DNA from: Episyrphus balteatus
Lineage: Eukaryota > Arthropoda > Insecta > Diptera > Syrphidae
Direction of reading: 5' to 3'
Assembly: GCF_945859705.1 (NCBI RefSeq)
Contig: NC_079137.1
Location: 55,894,552-55,958,551, forward strand
Length of the DNA stretch: 64,000 nt
Positions 13,545 to 23,730 of the stretch are shown here, in pieces (the first letter of the stretch is position 1; each line of letters starts with the position of its first letter). The position numbers and the translations under genes were made by a program. Under the pieces are notes generated by a model. It searched no databases and had not been told where the DNA came from. It saw nothing but the letters and a program-made list of their open reading frames with translations.

Positions 13545-13614
13545 GTGAGATGGCACAGTGGTATAGCACAAGCTTGTCAACCCAGGTATAGCAGGTTCGA
13601 TCCCCAGCGGATAC
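13545..13614 (+). promoter_or_regulatory. tRNA-like module (pol III A- and B-box like) inside M4
   Basis: TGGCACAGTGGTATAGC looks like a tRNA A box of the Gly/Asp kind, and about 30 bp on GGTTCGATCCCC fits the B-box consensus. A T-rich run follows at about 13,620. The T-stem and acceptor stem do not pair properly, so this is not a functional tRNA; it resembles the head of a tRNA-derived SINE. A similar module lies inside the element at 50,736-51,059. Confidence 0.6.
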
Positions 13615-13650
13615 CAGTTTTACTTTTTTTATTTTTTTAATGTGTGAACA

Positions 13651-13720
13651 ACTTTGATTTAATGTGTGAACAACTTTGATTTAATGTGTGAACAACTTTG
13701 ATTTAAAGTGTGCTACTTTG
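13651..13720 (+). repeat. Three tandem 23-bp repeats inside M4
   Basis: The phrase TGTGTGAACAACTTTGATTT is repeated three times head to tail, followed by a diverged fourth (GTGTGCTACTTTGATTCA). Related phrases occur in reverse in the 50,077-50,300 element. Confidence 0.85.
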
Positions 13721-14675
13721 ATTCAATCATTTTCCACTTTAGGCTAAAAATGTACTGATTTTCCATTGATTCAAAGTGGTTTAGATTGATTTTACGTTGT
13801 TTTTTGGCTCAGTGTATGAATCCCTCAATATCTCAAAATCCTTTCGACTACCAAACTTTGCCAGTGTATTCCAAGCGGAATTGCTGGCAATTAAAGAAGC
13901 TTGCAAATTACTTAGCCTATATCCAAATCAAAACCAAAACATACCTAGCTATGTATACTTACAGATAGTCAGGCAGCTATAAAAGCAATTGCTTCGGTCA
14001 CGACATCCTCCAAATTAGTTCAGCAGTGCAGAGAGGAATTCTCATTGCTGAGTGGAAGCCTCACAATCACTCTCATCTGGATCCCAGGTCACAGTGGTTT
14101 TGAAGGTAATGAAAAGGCAGATGAACTGGCCAGGCAAGGATCGGCCCTTCATGAGTCTCTAGCAGAAATAGTTAACATCCCCATGGGAGTCATGAAGGGC
14201 GATATCTTCTTAAAATACCTAACAAAAGCCAACAATAGGTGGCACAATTCGCAGGATCGTTGCGGTATGTACAGGACATTGGCCGATAGGAGAACACGCA
14301 GCAAAGCTAGGTATTCCTTACAACACCTTTTGTCGCAGTTGTTTGAATCAGCAGGAAAAAGAAACGGTATTCCACTTCCTATGCCAATGTCCTGCCCTTG
14401 CTAGAAGTAGAATGCTCTCTCTGGGCAGTGAATTTTTCAACGATATAAATAACATCTCAGATTTAAAGATCAAAGACTTGATCTCATTACTCAATGCAAC
14501 GAAGTGGTTTTAGGCTAGCCTAAACACTCGTATGTATTGAAATCACTTTATTCCAATTAACACATTTATAACTCATAGGTTTCACAAGTTTTGGTATCAA
14601 AACGGCGCATTTTGCGCTATTTGGGTCATCAAGCTAGGCTGCTTATGACTGCCATCTCTACCTACCTACCTACCT

Positions 14676-17600
14676 TTTAAGCATTTATTGCATTTTGGAC
14701 TGACACATAGTGGTCTGTTTTGACTGTTTTGTCTGCAAAAATCATATCTGTTCAAAATCATATCTTCACAATTTTTTTAATCTTGAAGGAAATTTCAAAG
14801 CCTTTGAAAGTGTTGAGTTGAAAAAAAAATTTTTTTTTTGGAACAGGGTGTTTCAGAAATTGGTGTTAAAGTAAGAAGTTTTACATAAGTGATAAAAATT
14901 AAGGTATTTTAATAATACAATCGTCAAAACTCAAATTCTGAAATAATCTGAGTGAAGGGACACAGTGGGGAAAAAATTCAAGAAAAGAACAATTCTAGTG
15001 AAACAGTGAAGAAAAACGTATTTTTTTTTATTTTTAGGCGATTTTTTAAATTTCATTCCTTTTTCGATAATAATGATGCAAAAATGGAAACGTAGTAAAT
15101 TTTTTGGAAGTTTTTTTGATAAGGAACCCTTTACCCGAACACAATTCCCCGGGAGTTTTCATTCAAAATCGGCTGAATGTATTTCAGTGATATATTACAA
15201 GTCGAACATTTAATCTGTAGCGTCAGACTTATTTGATTCTCTATTTGGCTTTCCAATAGTCACCTTGCAGTTTAATACATCATATCTTGAGGCTGATTTT
15301 TCCGTGATTTCGCAGTTTTCTTGACCTGGCACACCAAAACCCAAATTGAACAATTTTCTCGATTGCTCGAGTTTTTTTGAATTTTAATCACTCAGTCAGT
15401 TGCCTTATTTTAGTTTATTTCAATTCATTGACTAATCCTGGGATTATGTTGAATTTTAAATGACTCTTGTTCCCTGTCACCTGGATCGTATTGTAGACAT
15501 AAAAAAAATCAAATTGAAACATTATACAATCAGCCCAAGCCAACACCCAACTGTGTTTGCAACATATCACTCAATGGCCACAGGTACCATCATGAGAAAA
15601 CTGAAGAACAAAAACAAAAAAATCAAAAAAAAAAAAAAATCCTTGGAATATTAAAACATCCTCCGTGCAACCACCCATTAAGCATGGTTGTTTGGTTTAT
15701 TGCCTTAACAATAAAATGTCAAAGACTTACTATATCCGAGTTGTATATATCCTATACAAACTATACACACCGACCCACATCATTCGTCGTCGTCGTTCAT
15801 CGTCCTCCCCCATGTGGCGATTTCAAGAAACTTAATACAATACATTCTGTAGGGTACATATATTTGCTCTGACTGCTCTACCTGCACCATCACAGGCAAC
15901 AAGCACACACAAGCACTCATAATAGCTCGGAAACTGCCGTCTGATTTATTGCCACGCAGTGACAATCTTTATTCCCTCCGCTCATTTTGTCCGTTCAATA
16001 TTCATTACCTTAAAGGTTCTTTTTACCCGGCTCGGCTCGAACGAACGCTCAACAAAACTCTCCTCCAGACTGGTTGGATGGTCGTGGCGAACAATATCTC
16101 ACCTCGACATCATTGCATAGCAGCAATTCGAGATGACGACCGACGAGGACCGAGGACGAGGATATTCCTCCTTCGGAAGACTCCTTTGCCGTTCAGGTCT
16201 TTTTGGTCGCTGAGCTGGCTGGATCATGGGCCAGTTTGTTGTGATTGTTTCCTTTTGTTTCGTCTCACGCCAGTTTTTTGAAAAGATTAAGTGCTGTAGA
16301 AGTCAAACCGGGCGAGGCGACTGGCAGGTAGTCAATTGGACAACTACCTACGATGGATTCTTGCAAAAAAAAAAGACAAAAAAGAAGAAGGATGAAAGAA
16401 ATGGGCACATGCAATGAGCTGCACCGGACATTCTTCCACTTTGCAAATTTTATCCCATTGGACTTTTTTTCTGATATTTGCATTGCCAGATGAAACGGAG
16501 ATGCTAGCTGGAGTGTTTGGTTTCCTTTTTTTTTTTTATGCGAGAAAAGAATTCGCTTATGCCGCATGGATATGATATAGCGAAACGGGCAGCAAATGAA
16601 TATAGCTGCAGGAGGTTTTATTTTTTTTTCTTTTCCTTTGAATGTTCAACGAAATGAGTGAAGAAACATTAGACCGTATTTTGAGTGTCGTATTTAAATT
16701 TTATATATGTTTCCAAATGAAATGCTTAATGAGGAACACTTTGACTTGACTTGCATTATATGGATGCTCAATGAAAAGGGCTAAGATATAGGATATACTC
16801 GTTAGTATATCAGCAATAAAAGACAAGGAAAGGTGTGTGTGGTATTGTGTGGCTTTGATGTGCTTTATATGGATGACATCAGAGTTATACCTTTTGATGA
16901 TTCAAAAGAAATTCAAATGGATACCAACATTGCCAAAGTAACTGAGATCTTTTAAACTTTTGAGTGGGAGTCAATTTGTAAAAAAAAAAATTAATGATAC
17001 ATGATGCATATATTAAAAATTCTGAAAAGCTGATACAGGGTGATTCGAAAACCATGTAACATTAAGTTGCATTAATCGGACTGGTCAGCTTAAAATCAGG
17101 GATGCAGTTTTTGCGGTATCAGATGTTTTCATAATTCGAGCTTATTTAAAAAGACTAAAAAAAATTATTTTTTCATAAACAGAATGTTTTTATTTAAAGG
17201 TTTTAATAAAATACACAAGAAAGTAAAGTAGTGCAATTATCTCTCTTTTTAAAATTTTTAGGAATAGGAAGTTTTTGTTTTTCCGGATGTTGAGGAAATC
17301 TCAAGTTGACAAACTTTAGAGTCGAGAGTCGCAAAGTGAAAACATGAATTTTAAGTGGATAAAAGCAAAGCCGGAAGTTGAATATAAAAATCGTCCAGTT
17401 AGGTCGAATGAATAAGGAATTGTAAAGTTTTGAATAAATAATTCTTATATCTGATAATAGAATCATAGAATATATTTGGAAAAAAAATCAATGAACTTGA
17501 GAAGAAGTACTCCATGCTGCAGTAGTAACTGACGCCAAATGTCTGAGTTCGTATCCCATCCCAGCCTTTACAAATTTTACTTGCTCTATAGGGCAAGTAT
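14676..17600. other. Non-coding unique stretch
   Basis: No gene is supported. The part 15,660-16,560 is less AT-biased, contains a short CGT microsatellite (about 15,784-15,800) and shows no repeat relationship within the window, so it may hold conserved regulatory DNA. Several overlapping open frames on both strands here look compositional rather than coding. Confidence 0.45.
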
Positions 17601-17624
17601 TGGTTTCGTGTCAAAAAAAATTGA

Positions 17625-17995
17625 GGTTTTAATCAAAACCAACATTACGATGATTAAGAATTCCGAAAAAGTGGGTCCCGCAATTCCGTCCGTGCGTCTG
17701 TGCGGTTGTGCGTCCATCTGTACACATTTCCACAGCCTAAACCGGTCGATGGATTTTCTTCAAATTTGGTACAGATGATTTTTATGGAATTCTGAAAGTT
17801 GGTTTTTTTTTGTTTTTTTTTTTTTTATATCTCGTTTAAAACGTATACCTCCTATACAAAAAAATACGATATTATGAATTTCTCGAAAACGGCTCTAACG
17901 ATTTTGATTAAACTTTGTATACGTAATATTTAAAGCAGTGGCAATAAAACTGCATTTTTATTTTTTCTGAAAAAAGTCAAATAACAAAAACAATT
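17625..17995 (+). repeat. Repeat B, copy 1 (partial)
   Basis: The copy opens with AAAAAGTGGGTCCCG and AATTCCGTCCGT, then CAGCCTAAACCGGTCGATGG, and later has CTCGAAAACGGCTCTAACGA. The same ordered phrases occur at 30,690-31,420, 34,130-34,860 (reverse), 47,920-50,725 (reverse, interrupted) and 59,100-60,125. Here the (GTCT)n tract is degenerate. No protein is encoded. Confidence 0.8.
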
Positions 17996-20630
17996 TTTTT
18001 TCATTTAACAAAATGTTGCCCTAAATGTCGGCTCTTCCCTGCCTTTTAAAGCTTTTTTTACAAATTGTTCCATCGAGAGCGCCAACAAGTTATCATGAAT
18101 TGGAAAAAAATGGTAAATGAATAAAGTCAGGCTATTAACGAAGCTTTTAATATTCTGTTGTCCAAAAAAAGGCAGAAGTAGGTTCGTTGACAGTCGATTT
18201 TTTTCTATTGTCTTTACAAATTCTACTTTTCGAAATTCTGCCGGAACAAAAAAATTCTGCTAACTCTATTCATAGCATATTCGCTTACTAAACAAAAATA
18301 CACCTCGTTAATGCAATTCAAGTTTGGTACCTTCCTAACTGTTTGTTGTTTAATTGTCGCAATTTTTAAAACTGCCTTGACTGACGATCTTATAACTCAT
18401 ATCAATGCATATACCGTTGACAACTAATTAGAAAGATATCGTGTGATACAAAATAGTCCTTCTCTTATTCAATTTTTTTGAAAAATTATTTTTATTTGAT
18501 AAATTAAAAAAATTTCAATTATTTTTTTGAAAATATTTAACTAACATTAAAAACCTTTTCTCTATATTTTTAAATTCATTGATTTATAAAAAAAAATTAA
18601 AAAATATTATCAATATATTGACCTCGCACTATTTGTATGAAAAAGTCTCATAGGTCACAACAAAATCGTATGACCAGATTTTGAGTTTTCGGTCAGTAAA
18701 AGTGTACCCCTTCGTACACTTATTTTGGTATACCTTTACTCATGTTAATGATAATTTCGTTCTTAATACTAACATTAGAATGTAGAAACTTGATAGAGGT
18801 CTTTGTTTTTACAAGAAATTTTATCTTTATAACTGCTTTTACAAAATGTTGATATCTTTTTTGGTTGGTCAGATATTAATTCTTAAAGCTATTAATATTT
18901 TCGAGAAGATGATTTTGCAAACTCTGCAAACAATTTGGAAAGTTTGGAAAATGTTGAAAAGCGCTCACTTTTTAACATTTTCCAAACAAATAAAACAGAA
19001 TTATGAAAAGCTGAATTTCGTGAAAATAATTTTGACCCCGGCAGAATTTTGACCCCAAATCGTTAAAAAAAACTGTGTTATAAGAACAAAAAAAAGTTGA
19101 ACAACTTTTTTACAGAGTTCAGTTTAATAACAAGAACATCAGAAAGGAAGAATGAATATATGTAGAATTTAGGAATCTTCTTTTATTCTGCTGCAACCAG
19201 GCTTCATAAAGCATTATCAAAACGAAAAAAAAAAAAAAAAAACAAAATTAAGCCAATAGGTATTTAAAAACAGAATGCAGTTGTAACAGTCAGAAAAAAC
19301 ATGAAAGCCATAATGATATGATGAAGACTGGCTTGTAAATTGTATTATCTCGAGTATTAGGTCTTTTTGACTCGTTCGATGAAAGCTGAAAAAGTGTAAA
19401 ACTAGAAACACAAAACAATGGGGAAGTTTTGTTTGCACACTCTTGTTTTGTCCATTATTTGAAGTCGCAATGTGGTAATCGAAAGAATTTGTACTAAAAC
19501 TTTTTCTACAACTGATCTGTCAAAGTTAAATTGAAAAATAATTATCTCATCACAAGAAACGTTTAAAATGACAACACGGTTTCAAGTCTTATAGCGATTA
19601 CATTTTTAGTCCTTTGAAAACTGTATAGACTTGAACTTTAGTGAAAAAACGAGTTGATACCGGTTTGAAGATAAGTATTTCTAGAAAAAAAAAATCGGTT
19701 TCAAGTATTTTAAACTCTCAAAGTAACCACGTCACGTATCTTTAGTCTTGAATGTATACCTTTCGACAAAATTCCAGTAGTCAATAGAATAACTGTCATA
19801 AACAGGATCATGATAGCGTATTATTGATTTCAAAATTGATAAAAGCAATAAATTTTGTATTATAAATCAAACTCAAACCTTATCAATTTGACAGCGATTA
19901 AAAAATTTATTTTAGTCATGACGACTTTTTAATAGTTTCTTTTGTTTTTGTTTTTCATTCACAAAAAAAAACCCATTACACTGTCAATCATCTTGCTAAT
20001 TTTTTTTAATATTTCCATCACCTGTTTTTTTTTTTAAGCAAAGACTATTTCAAATATTTAGTTGATATAAAAAATTCAAAAACAAAAAATAATTGGATTT
20101 TATAAATTCTTCATCATTTCTTTCACTTGACGCGTGCCAATTTCAAATCAAATCTAACAAAATGATTAGATTTTTATTTTGAAAAAGATTTTTGAACTTG
20201 TTCAAAATAATAATGTTATTCTTTTAGAGGTTTAAAGTCTAAATATTTGCAGTTTTAAGCAATTTTTTTTATTATTATCTTCTAAAAATGACTAGGCTCT
20301 TGTGTTAAACAACGCTAAATTCTACACCTTCTTCTTTAGGCTTTTAAACCATTAAATCGAATGTTTGTTTTTGTCTTTTTCGTAGGTAAACGCACTGATT
20401 TCAATTTTCTTGTCAAATGAGCATTTCTTATCAACTTTTTTTGGGTTATGCCCTTATAAATGACCTTGCCACTTCCTAAATTTAATTACGTATATTAAAA
20501 TAAAAAAATTAAAAAAAAAGAACTAAACCTTCAAAGATTAACGAATTTATTGATTGACAGTGTGATTTGTGATTTATTTTTTTTTTAACAACTAACAAAG
20601 CAATTAAAATGTAAAATTTTAATCGCAATA
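17996..20630. other. Non-coding stretch upstream of the trypsin gene
   Basis: AT-rich, with no supportable gene. It contains a 46-nt hairpin (18,942-18,987). The last few hundred bases may include enhancer sequence for the downstream protease, but only the GATA site next to the TATA box can be pointed to. Confidence 0.5.
18942..18987. repeat. 46-nt hairpin with a 19-bp stem
   Basis: GTTTGGAAAATGTTGAAAA (18,942-18,960) pairs with 18,969-18,987 across an 8-nt loop, with a single G-U pair and no mismatch. The stem does not extend outward. It is too short for a normal microRNA precursor. Confidence 0.75.
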
Positions 20631-20637
20631 CCAGAAT

Positions 20638-20697
20638 TGATAAGAATTCGATATAAAAGCCAATTCTTTAATAACTTTCCATCAGTATTAATTCACA
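20638..20697 (+). promoter_or_regulatory. Promoter of the trypsin-like gene (GATA site, TATA box, initiator)
   Basis: GATAAG lies at 20,638-20,643, followed 8 bp later by TATAAAA at 20,652-20,658 and an arthropod initiator TCAGT at 20,682-20,686. The initiator A at 20,684 is 32 bp from the start of the TATA box, the usual distance, and implies a 5' UTR of only about 14 nt before the ATG at 20,698. The GATAAG/TATAAAA pair with 6-8 bp spacing is repeated in front of two broken paralogues. GATA factors are known drivers of insect midgut digestive genes, so gut expression is a reasonable inference. Confidence 0.8.
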
Positions 20698-21495
20698 ATG
20701 TTGCGGTTATTATTCGTGTTCGCTACAATTCTAGCTTTATCAAATTCTGCTTCAATTCCTACCCAAACGATAAAAGATGACAATGGACGAATAGTTGGTG
20801 GAAAATTAAGCGACATTACCAAACATCCTCACCAAATTTCAATACGATACAAAAAATGTGGAACTTGTTCATTTAAACACATTTGCGGAGGAACTATTGT
20901 TAGCGACAAAATCATCCTTACAGCAGCTCATTGTGTTGTTGATAATGAAGCAAAATACATGCATGTTGTTGCTGGAACAAATGAACGTACAGGACATGGA
21001 ATTATGGTGCCAGTTAAAAATTTTGTCTACCATGAAGATTTCTACAAGTTGACACCTTTTGATAATGATGTTGCTATCTTAGTGTTGGACGTTGAATTAC
21101 CATTGAATGGATATGACATCAAGGCAATCGAAATGACAGAAACAAGACCGTTGCCTTATGAGATTGCACAAGTAACAGGATGGGGTCAAGTATCAGAAAT
21201 TGGTGCTCTATCTGATCTTCTTCTAGAAGTTGAGGTATCAATAATTCCTAATGAAATTTGTGAGGCTCGATTTGATGAAGGAAGAATCAATCCAAGTATG
21301 CTTTGTGCTGGAACTGCTAAAGGTGGTAAAGATGCTTGTTCGGGAGATTCTGGTGGTCCGCTATTGGTGAATGGCGTTCTTGTTGGAGTCGTTTCTTGGG
21401 GTGATGGCTGTGCTAGAGCAGAATTTCCAGGTGTATATGCCAGTGTGGCAGATTTAAGACCTTGGATTGATGCAGCTATTAAAGCTAACTCGTGA
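20698..21495 (+). CDS. Trypsin-like serine protease, secreted zymogen, intact
   Basis: A single-exon gene for a 265-residue S1-family (chymotrypsin-fold) protease. Residues 1-17 are a hydrophobic signal peptide. A short propeptide ends at Arg31, and activation cleavage before IVGG (32-35) would release the mature enzyme. The triad is complete: His78 in TAAHC, Asp124 in DNDVAIL, Ser218 in GDSGGP. Asp212, six residues before the serine, sits at the S1-pocket position and predicts cleavage after Arg or Lys. The cysteines at 64/79 and 203/214/238 fit conserved disulfides; the extra CGTC pair (54, 57) is a family feature shared by the broken paralogues. The length is normal for insect trypsins. 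The likely role is digestive proteolysis in the gut lumen. The start is fixed by the signal peptide and the initiator 14 nt upstream. Confidence 0.96.
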   Translation: MLRLLFVFATILALSNSASIPTQTIKDDNGRIVGGKLSDITKHPHQISIRYKKCGTCSFKHICGGTIVSDKIILTAAHCVVDNEAKYMHVVAGTNERTGHGIMVPVKNFVYHEDFYKLTPFDNDVAILVLDVELPLNGYDIKAIEMTETRPLPYEIAQVTGWGQVSEIGALSDLLLEVEVSIIPNEICEARFDEGRINPSMLCAGTAKGGKDACSGDSGGPLLVNGVLVGVVSWGDGCARAEFPGVYASVADLRPWIDAAIKANS

Positions 21496-21507
21496 TATTA
21501 GATATTA

Positions 21508-21513
21508 AATAAA
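21508..21513 (+). terminator. Polyadenylation signal of the trypsin-like gene
   Basis: AATAAA begins 12 bp after the TGA stop (21,493-21,495). The 3' UTR would be very short, as is common in insect digestive protease genes. Confidence 0.75.
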
Positions 21514-22484
21514 GAAAAGTACAATAATTTTAAGGAAGTTAAAAATGTTGGTTTTTTTTTCTATTTTTCTATAAATTCGGATGTGAGGAAAAAAGTTCTT
21601 ATAATTTTACAAAGAGTTCCTCGTGGCTTTTAATACATTGAAAGTGCAAACTCTTTATGGGCGTTATTAAAGTTTAAACGTTTTCGAACCATCATATTTA
21701 ATACCAGTGAAATTATTCAATGGAATGTGATAGAAATTAAGTGGAAATTTTTGAAGTTTCAAAAAGTTTAAAGTCAGTGGAAAATTCTAACAAAAGTGGG
21801 AATTGAAAATTCCCATAAAAACGTTCGATATATAATTTGACAGAACATTCAAAAGGTGCAAAAGTAACAAACCTGCAGTGAACTCATAATAATGTCAAAA
21901 TTGGAAGAAAAAATTACGAATTTCAGTTTTAAAACCGGTACAGAAAAAGTGCAAAGATGAATTTTTCAAATATTTTTTAAAACATTATATTTTTAAAGAG
22001 TACTCAAGAATTTGGAAAGATTCTGGTGAGATATTTAAAAAAAAAAATTGAGAAACACTGTTTTAATGCTTTGATTTCTTCTCAATCCGTGTTTAAATGT
22101 GGATTATTGGACCCATCATTCCTAAATGATGTATCACTTAATTTGCCACAAATTTCTTCGAACATAATCAATGTCTTACTGTACCTACGTTTTGCTGAAA
22201 TTTGTAATCCCCCCGAATTTTAACCTTGACAAAGGTTCGAAATACACCAAAATTTTTTTAAATAAATTATTGTAAAGTGCCTAGTGAAAATTCGAATTCT
22301 GGAAATATTAATTGTTTGGATTTTAATAATTTGATTTTTTTTTAAATTTTAACTTTTTCTTAACCAACCCTGATTTAATACCAACAAAACGAATTAAAAG
22401 AATCCTCTAAATGAGGCCAGACGATTTCAACAAAAAAAGCACCTTATTTCGATTAAAATAATAAATAATCGTTTTATCAAAAAA
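21514..22484. other. Non-coding stretch
   Basis: I see no gene. AT-rich, with short frames only. Confidence 0.5.
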
Positions 22485-22708
22485 ATAAAACCGACTTCCA
22501 TGGATCAAAACTGGGATTTATGGTTTTTCCCATAGTTTCAATAGCCAAAACTGAACGAAATTGAAATTTCGTGCAGGCAACAGCTTTCCAATACAAAAAG
22601 AATTATAAAAATTGGTTCACTCAGTCCAAAGTTATGAAGTCACAAACATTAAAAAAAAAAAAATACAGACGAATTGAATATCTCGTCCTCTTTGTAAGTC
22701 GGAAAAAA
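22485..22708. mobile_element. Possible small MITE ending in CCGACTT / AAGTCGG
   Basis: The segment starts AAAACCGACTTCCATGG and ends TTTGTAAGTCGGAAAA, so 7-8 terminal bases are inverted repeats about 215 bp apart. It has an internal GGTTCACTCAG phrase and a poly-A stretch, and no ORF. I have a general impression of similar CCGACTT-ended repeats in insect genomes, but only one copy is present here, so the boundaries are weak. Confidence 0.45.
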
Positions 22709-22839
22709 GACCCAAAATGAAAAAGACTATAATTTCTCAACTTTTAATTGGTCATTGAATATAATCTTTGATGTATACAAATATTTCAATGACGGTTTGA
22801 TACCTGAATCTAAAAGATCGATGGGGAATTATTTACTAC

Positions 22840-23730
22840 ATATTTGTCGGGTCACTGTGGTGTATGCGTAATATTTTTTTTTTAATTTAGAAAAACTTAG
22901 TTTTGGTTGAACTTTAAATGGTTACAAATATACAAAATAAAATCCATGACTGGGTCTCAAGTACCTAAACTTATAGTTCAACAATTGAAAATTAAAGCTT
23001 TTGATAAAGTTATCAAAAGAATACAAAATCGAAAATGTGTGTTTTTTTTTATCCTTTTATTACACTCCGAAGCAGATATCTTCTGACTTAAGTCTCGAAA
23101 TAAGTTTTGGTTTACAGATATAAGTTCACAGTGAACAAGTCTATGCATTCCGGTGAAAAATTACAAATTTATTTTTTCAAATTTTTGAGAAAAAATCAAG
23201 GTTAACACCTTGCCAAAAAAAATTCCATTTTTTTAAATCTCCTCCAACTCCATCGAGTGAGATATCAAAAGAAAGGTATCTCTAAGCTCTATTCATAACT
23301 GAAAACTAAAAGTTTCTTCGAGATCCGGTTGCTGAGTTATTTGCATCCAAACATATTTTTGTTCCAAAGCAAAGCTTTGCAAAATTGCAATTGTCAAATT
23401 TGGAACTGATTAGATTTTACGTCAAAATTTGACTCTAAAAATGCTAATTTAGATTTGTGAATGTGATTTCTACAAAATTAAAAAAAAAAGCCACGTAAAA
23501 AATTTCGTCATGTTGCCAGATAAGCTTTTTTTTTAAACCATAGTAAAAATTTAGCAAATTTGTTCATAATTTTTTTTTTTTTAAGTCCGATAAGATTAAG
23601 AACTTCTCAGGAAACTGTCTGATATGTGTCATTTTCTTACTCGAAAAAAAAATTGGATTAAATTCCAAATCAATTTTTTTGTTTTACGAGATAAGAAAAC
23701 AAATTAAGTCGCAATTTTATTTTAAACAAA
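22840..23730 (-). repeat. Repeats A and C on the minus strand, with a 59.1-kb-like segment
   Basis: Read on the minus strand, unit C (about 23,385-23,730; CTGGCAACATGACGAAATTT, CTGACAGTTTCC-like phrase, GAAGTTCTTAAT) is followed by unit A (23,100-23,385; GATGCAAATAACTCAGCAAC). The same order occurs on the plus strand at 26,008-27,420, making a divergent pair. The plus-strand phrase GGTCACTGTGGTGTATGCGT near 22,855 recurs at 59,113, next to repeat B, so these families appear to be pieces of a larger composite. Confidence 0.7.

Larger units (their letters stand above)
13413..13816 (+). mobile_element. TA-flanked TIR element (M4) inserted in the RNase H domain
   Basis: A 404-bp non-coding insertion that starts TACACCCAGAGAAAAAAC and ends GGCTCAGTGTA. 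Deleting it together with one TA restores the RNase H reading frame (GVY joined to an ESLNISK segment), which fixes the boundaries and implies a TA target site, as in Tc1/mariner-type elements. Its 3' end (TTTTACGTTGTTTT...GTGTA) matches in reverse the start of the element at 50,077-50,300, so both belong to one family. It carries a three-copy 23-bp repeat and a tRNA-like box. Confidence 0.87.
13286..14513 (+). pseudogene. RNase H and C-terminal CCHC region of the LINE, split and frameshifted
   Basis: Upstream of the insertion, the frame carries FTDGSKM (the first catalytic Asp is codon 13,371-13,373) and ends in GVGAGVY. Beyond the TIR insertion it resumes with AELLAIKEA (the catalytic Glu), then after a frameshift near 13,960 with TDSQAAIKA (second Asp) and IPGHSGFEGNEKADELA (His and the last Asp). 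After a second frameshift near 14,330, the C-terminus shows a Cys-x2-Cys, then His-x3-Cys pattern and ends at the stop 14,511-14,513. All RNase H catalytic motifs remain recognisable, so the damage occurred after the copy inserted. Confidence 0.88.
12415..14675 (+). mobile_element. 5'-truncated non-LTR retrotransposon (LINE), I/Loa-like, degraded
   Basis: One LINE copy that begins abruptly inside the reverse transcriptase (at the PQGGVLSP motif) and runs through the RT, RNase H and a C-terminal Cys/His motif to a stop at 14,511-14,513. A 3' UTR follows, ending in a CTAC microsatellite near 14,655-14,675. The order RT then RNase H, and the PQGGVLSP and YADD motifs, are known for LINEs of the I/Loa/R1 groups; I cannot fix the clade by eye. 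The abrupt 5' end fits incomplete reverse transcription. The copy is dead: it has a small tandem duplication (13,247-13,285), a TIR element inside RNase H, and at least two frameshifts. Confidence 0.88.

Noticed and set aside
13545..13614. A true tRNA gene
   Set aside because: A- and B-box-like sequences are present, but the T-stem and acceptor stem do not pair, and it lies inside a TIR element; it is called a tRNA-like module instead.
15684..16567. Open frames of 60-110 codons on both strands
   Set aside because: They overlap in opposite frames and end in poly-K or poly-F tails encoded by poly-A/T; no recognisable family.
14844..17065. ACAGGGTGTTTCAGAAAT (14,844) and ACAGGGTGATTCGAAAACC (17,034) as mariner-type ends
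   Set aside because: They resemble mariner TIR starts, but both read in the same direction and no partner end or target duplication was found.
17545..17557. Isolated B-box-like GAGTTCGTATCCC
   Set aside because: No A box at a proper distance and no stems; a 13-bp match alone is weak evidence.
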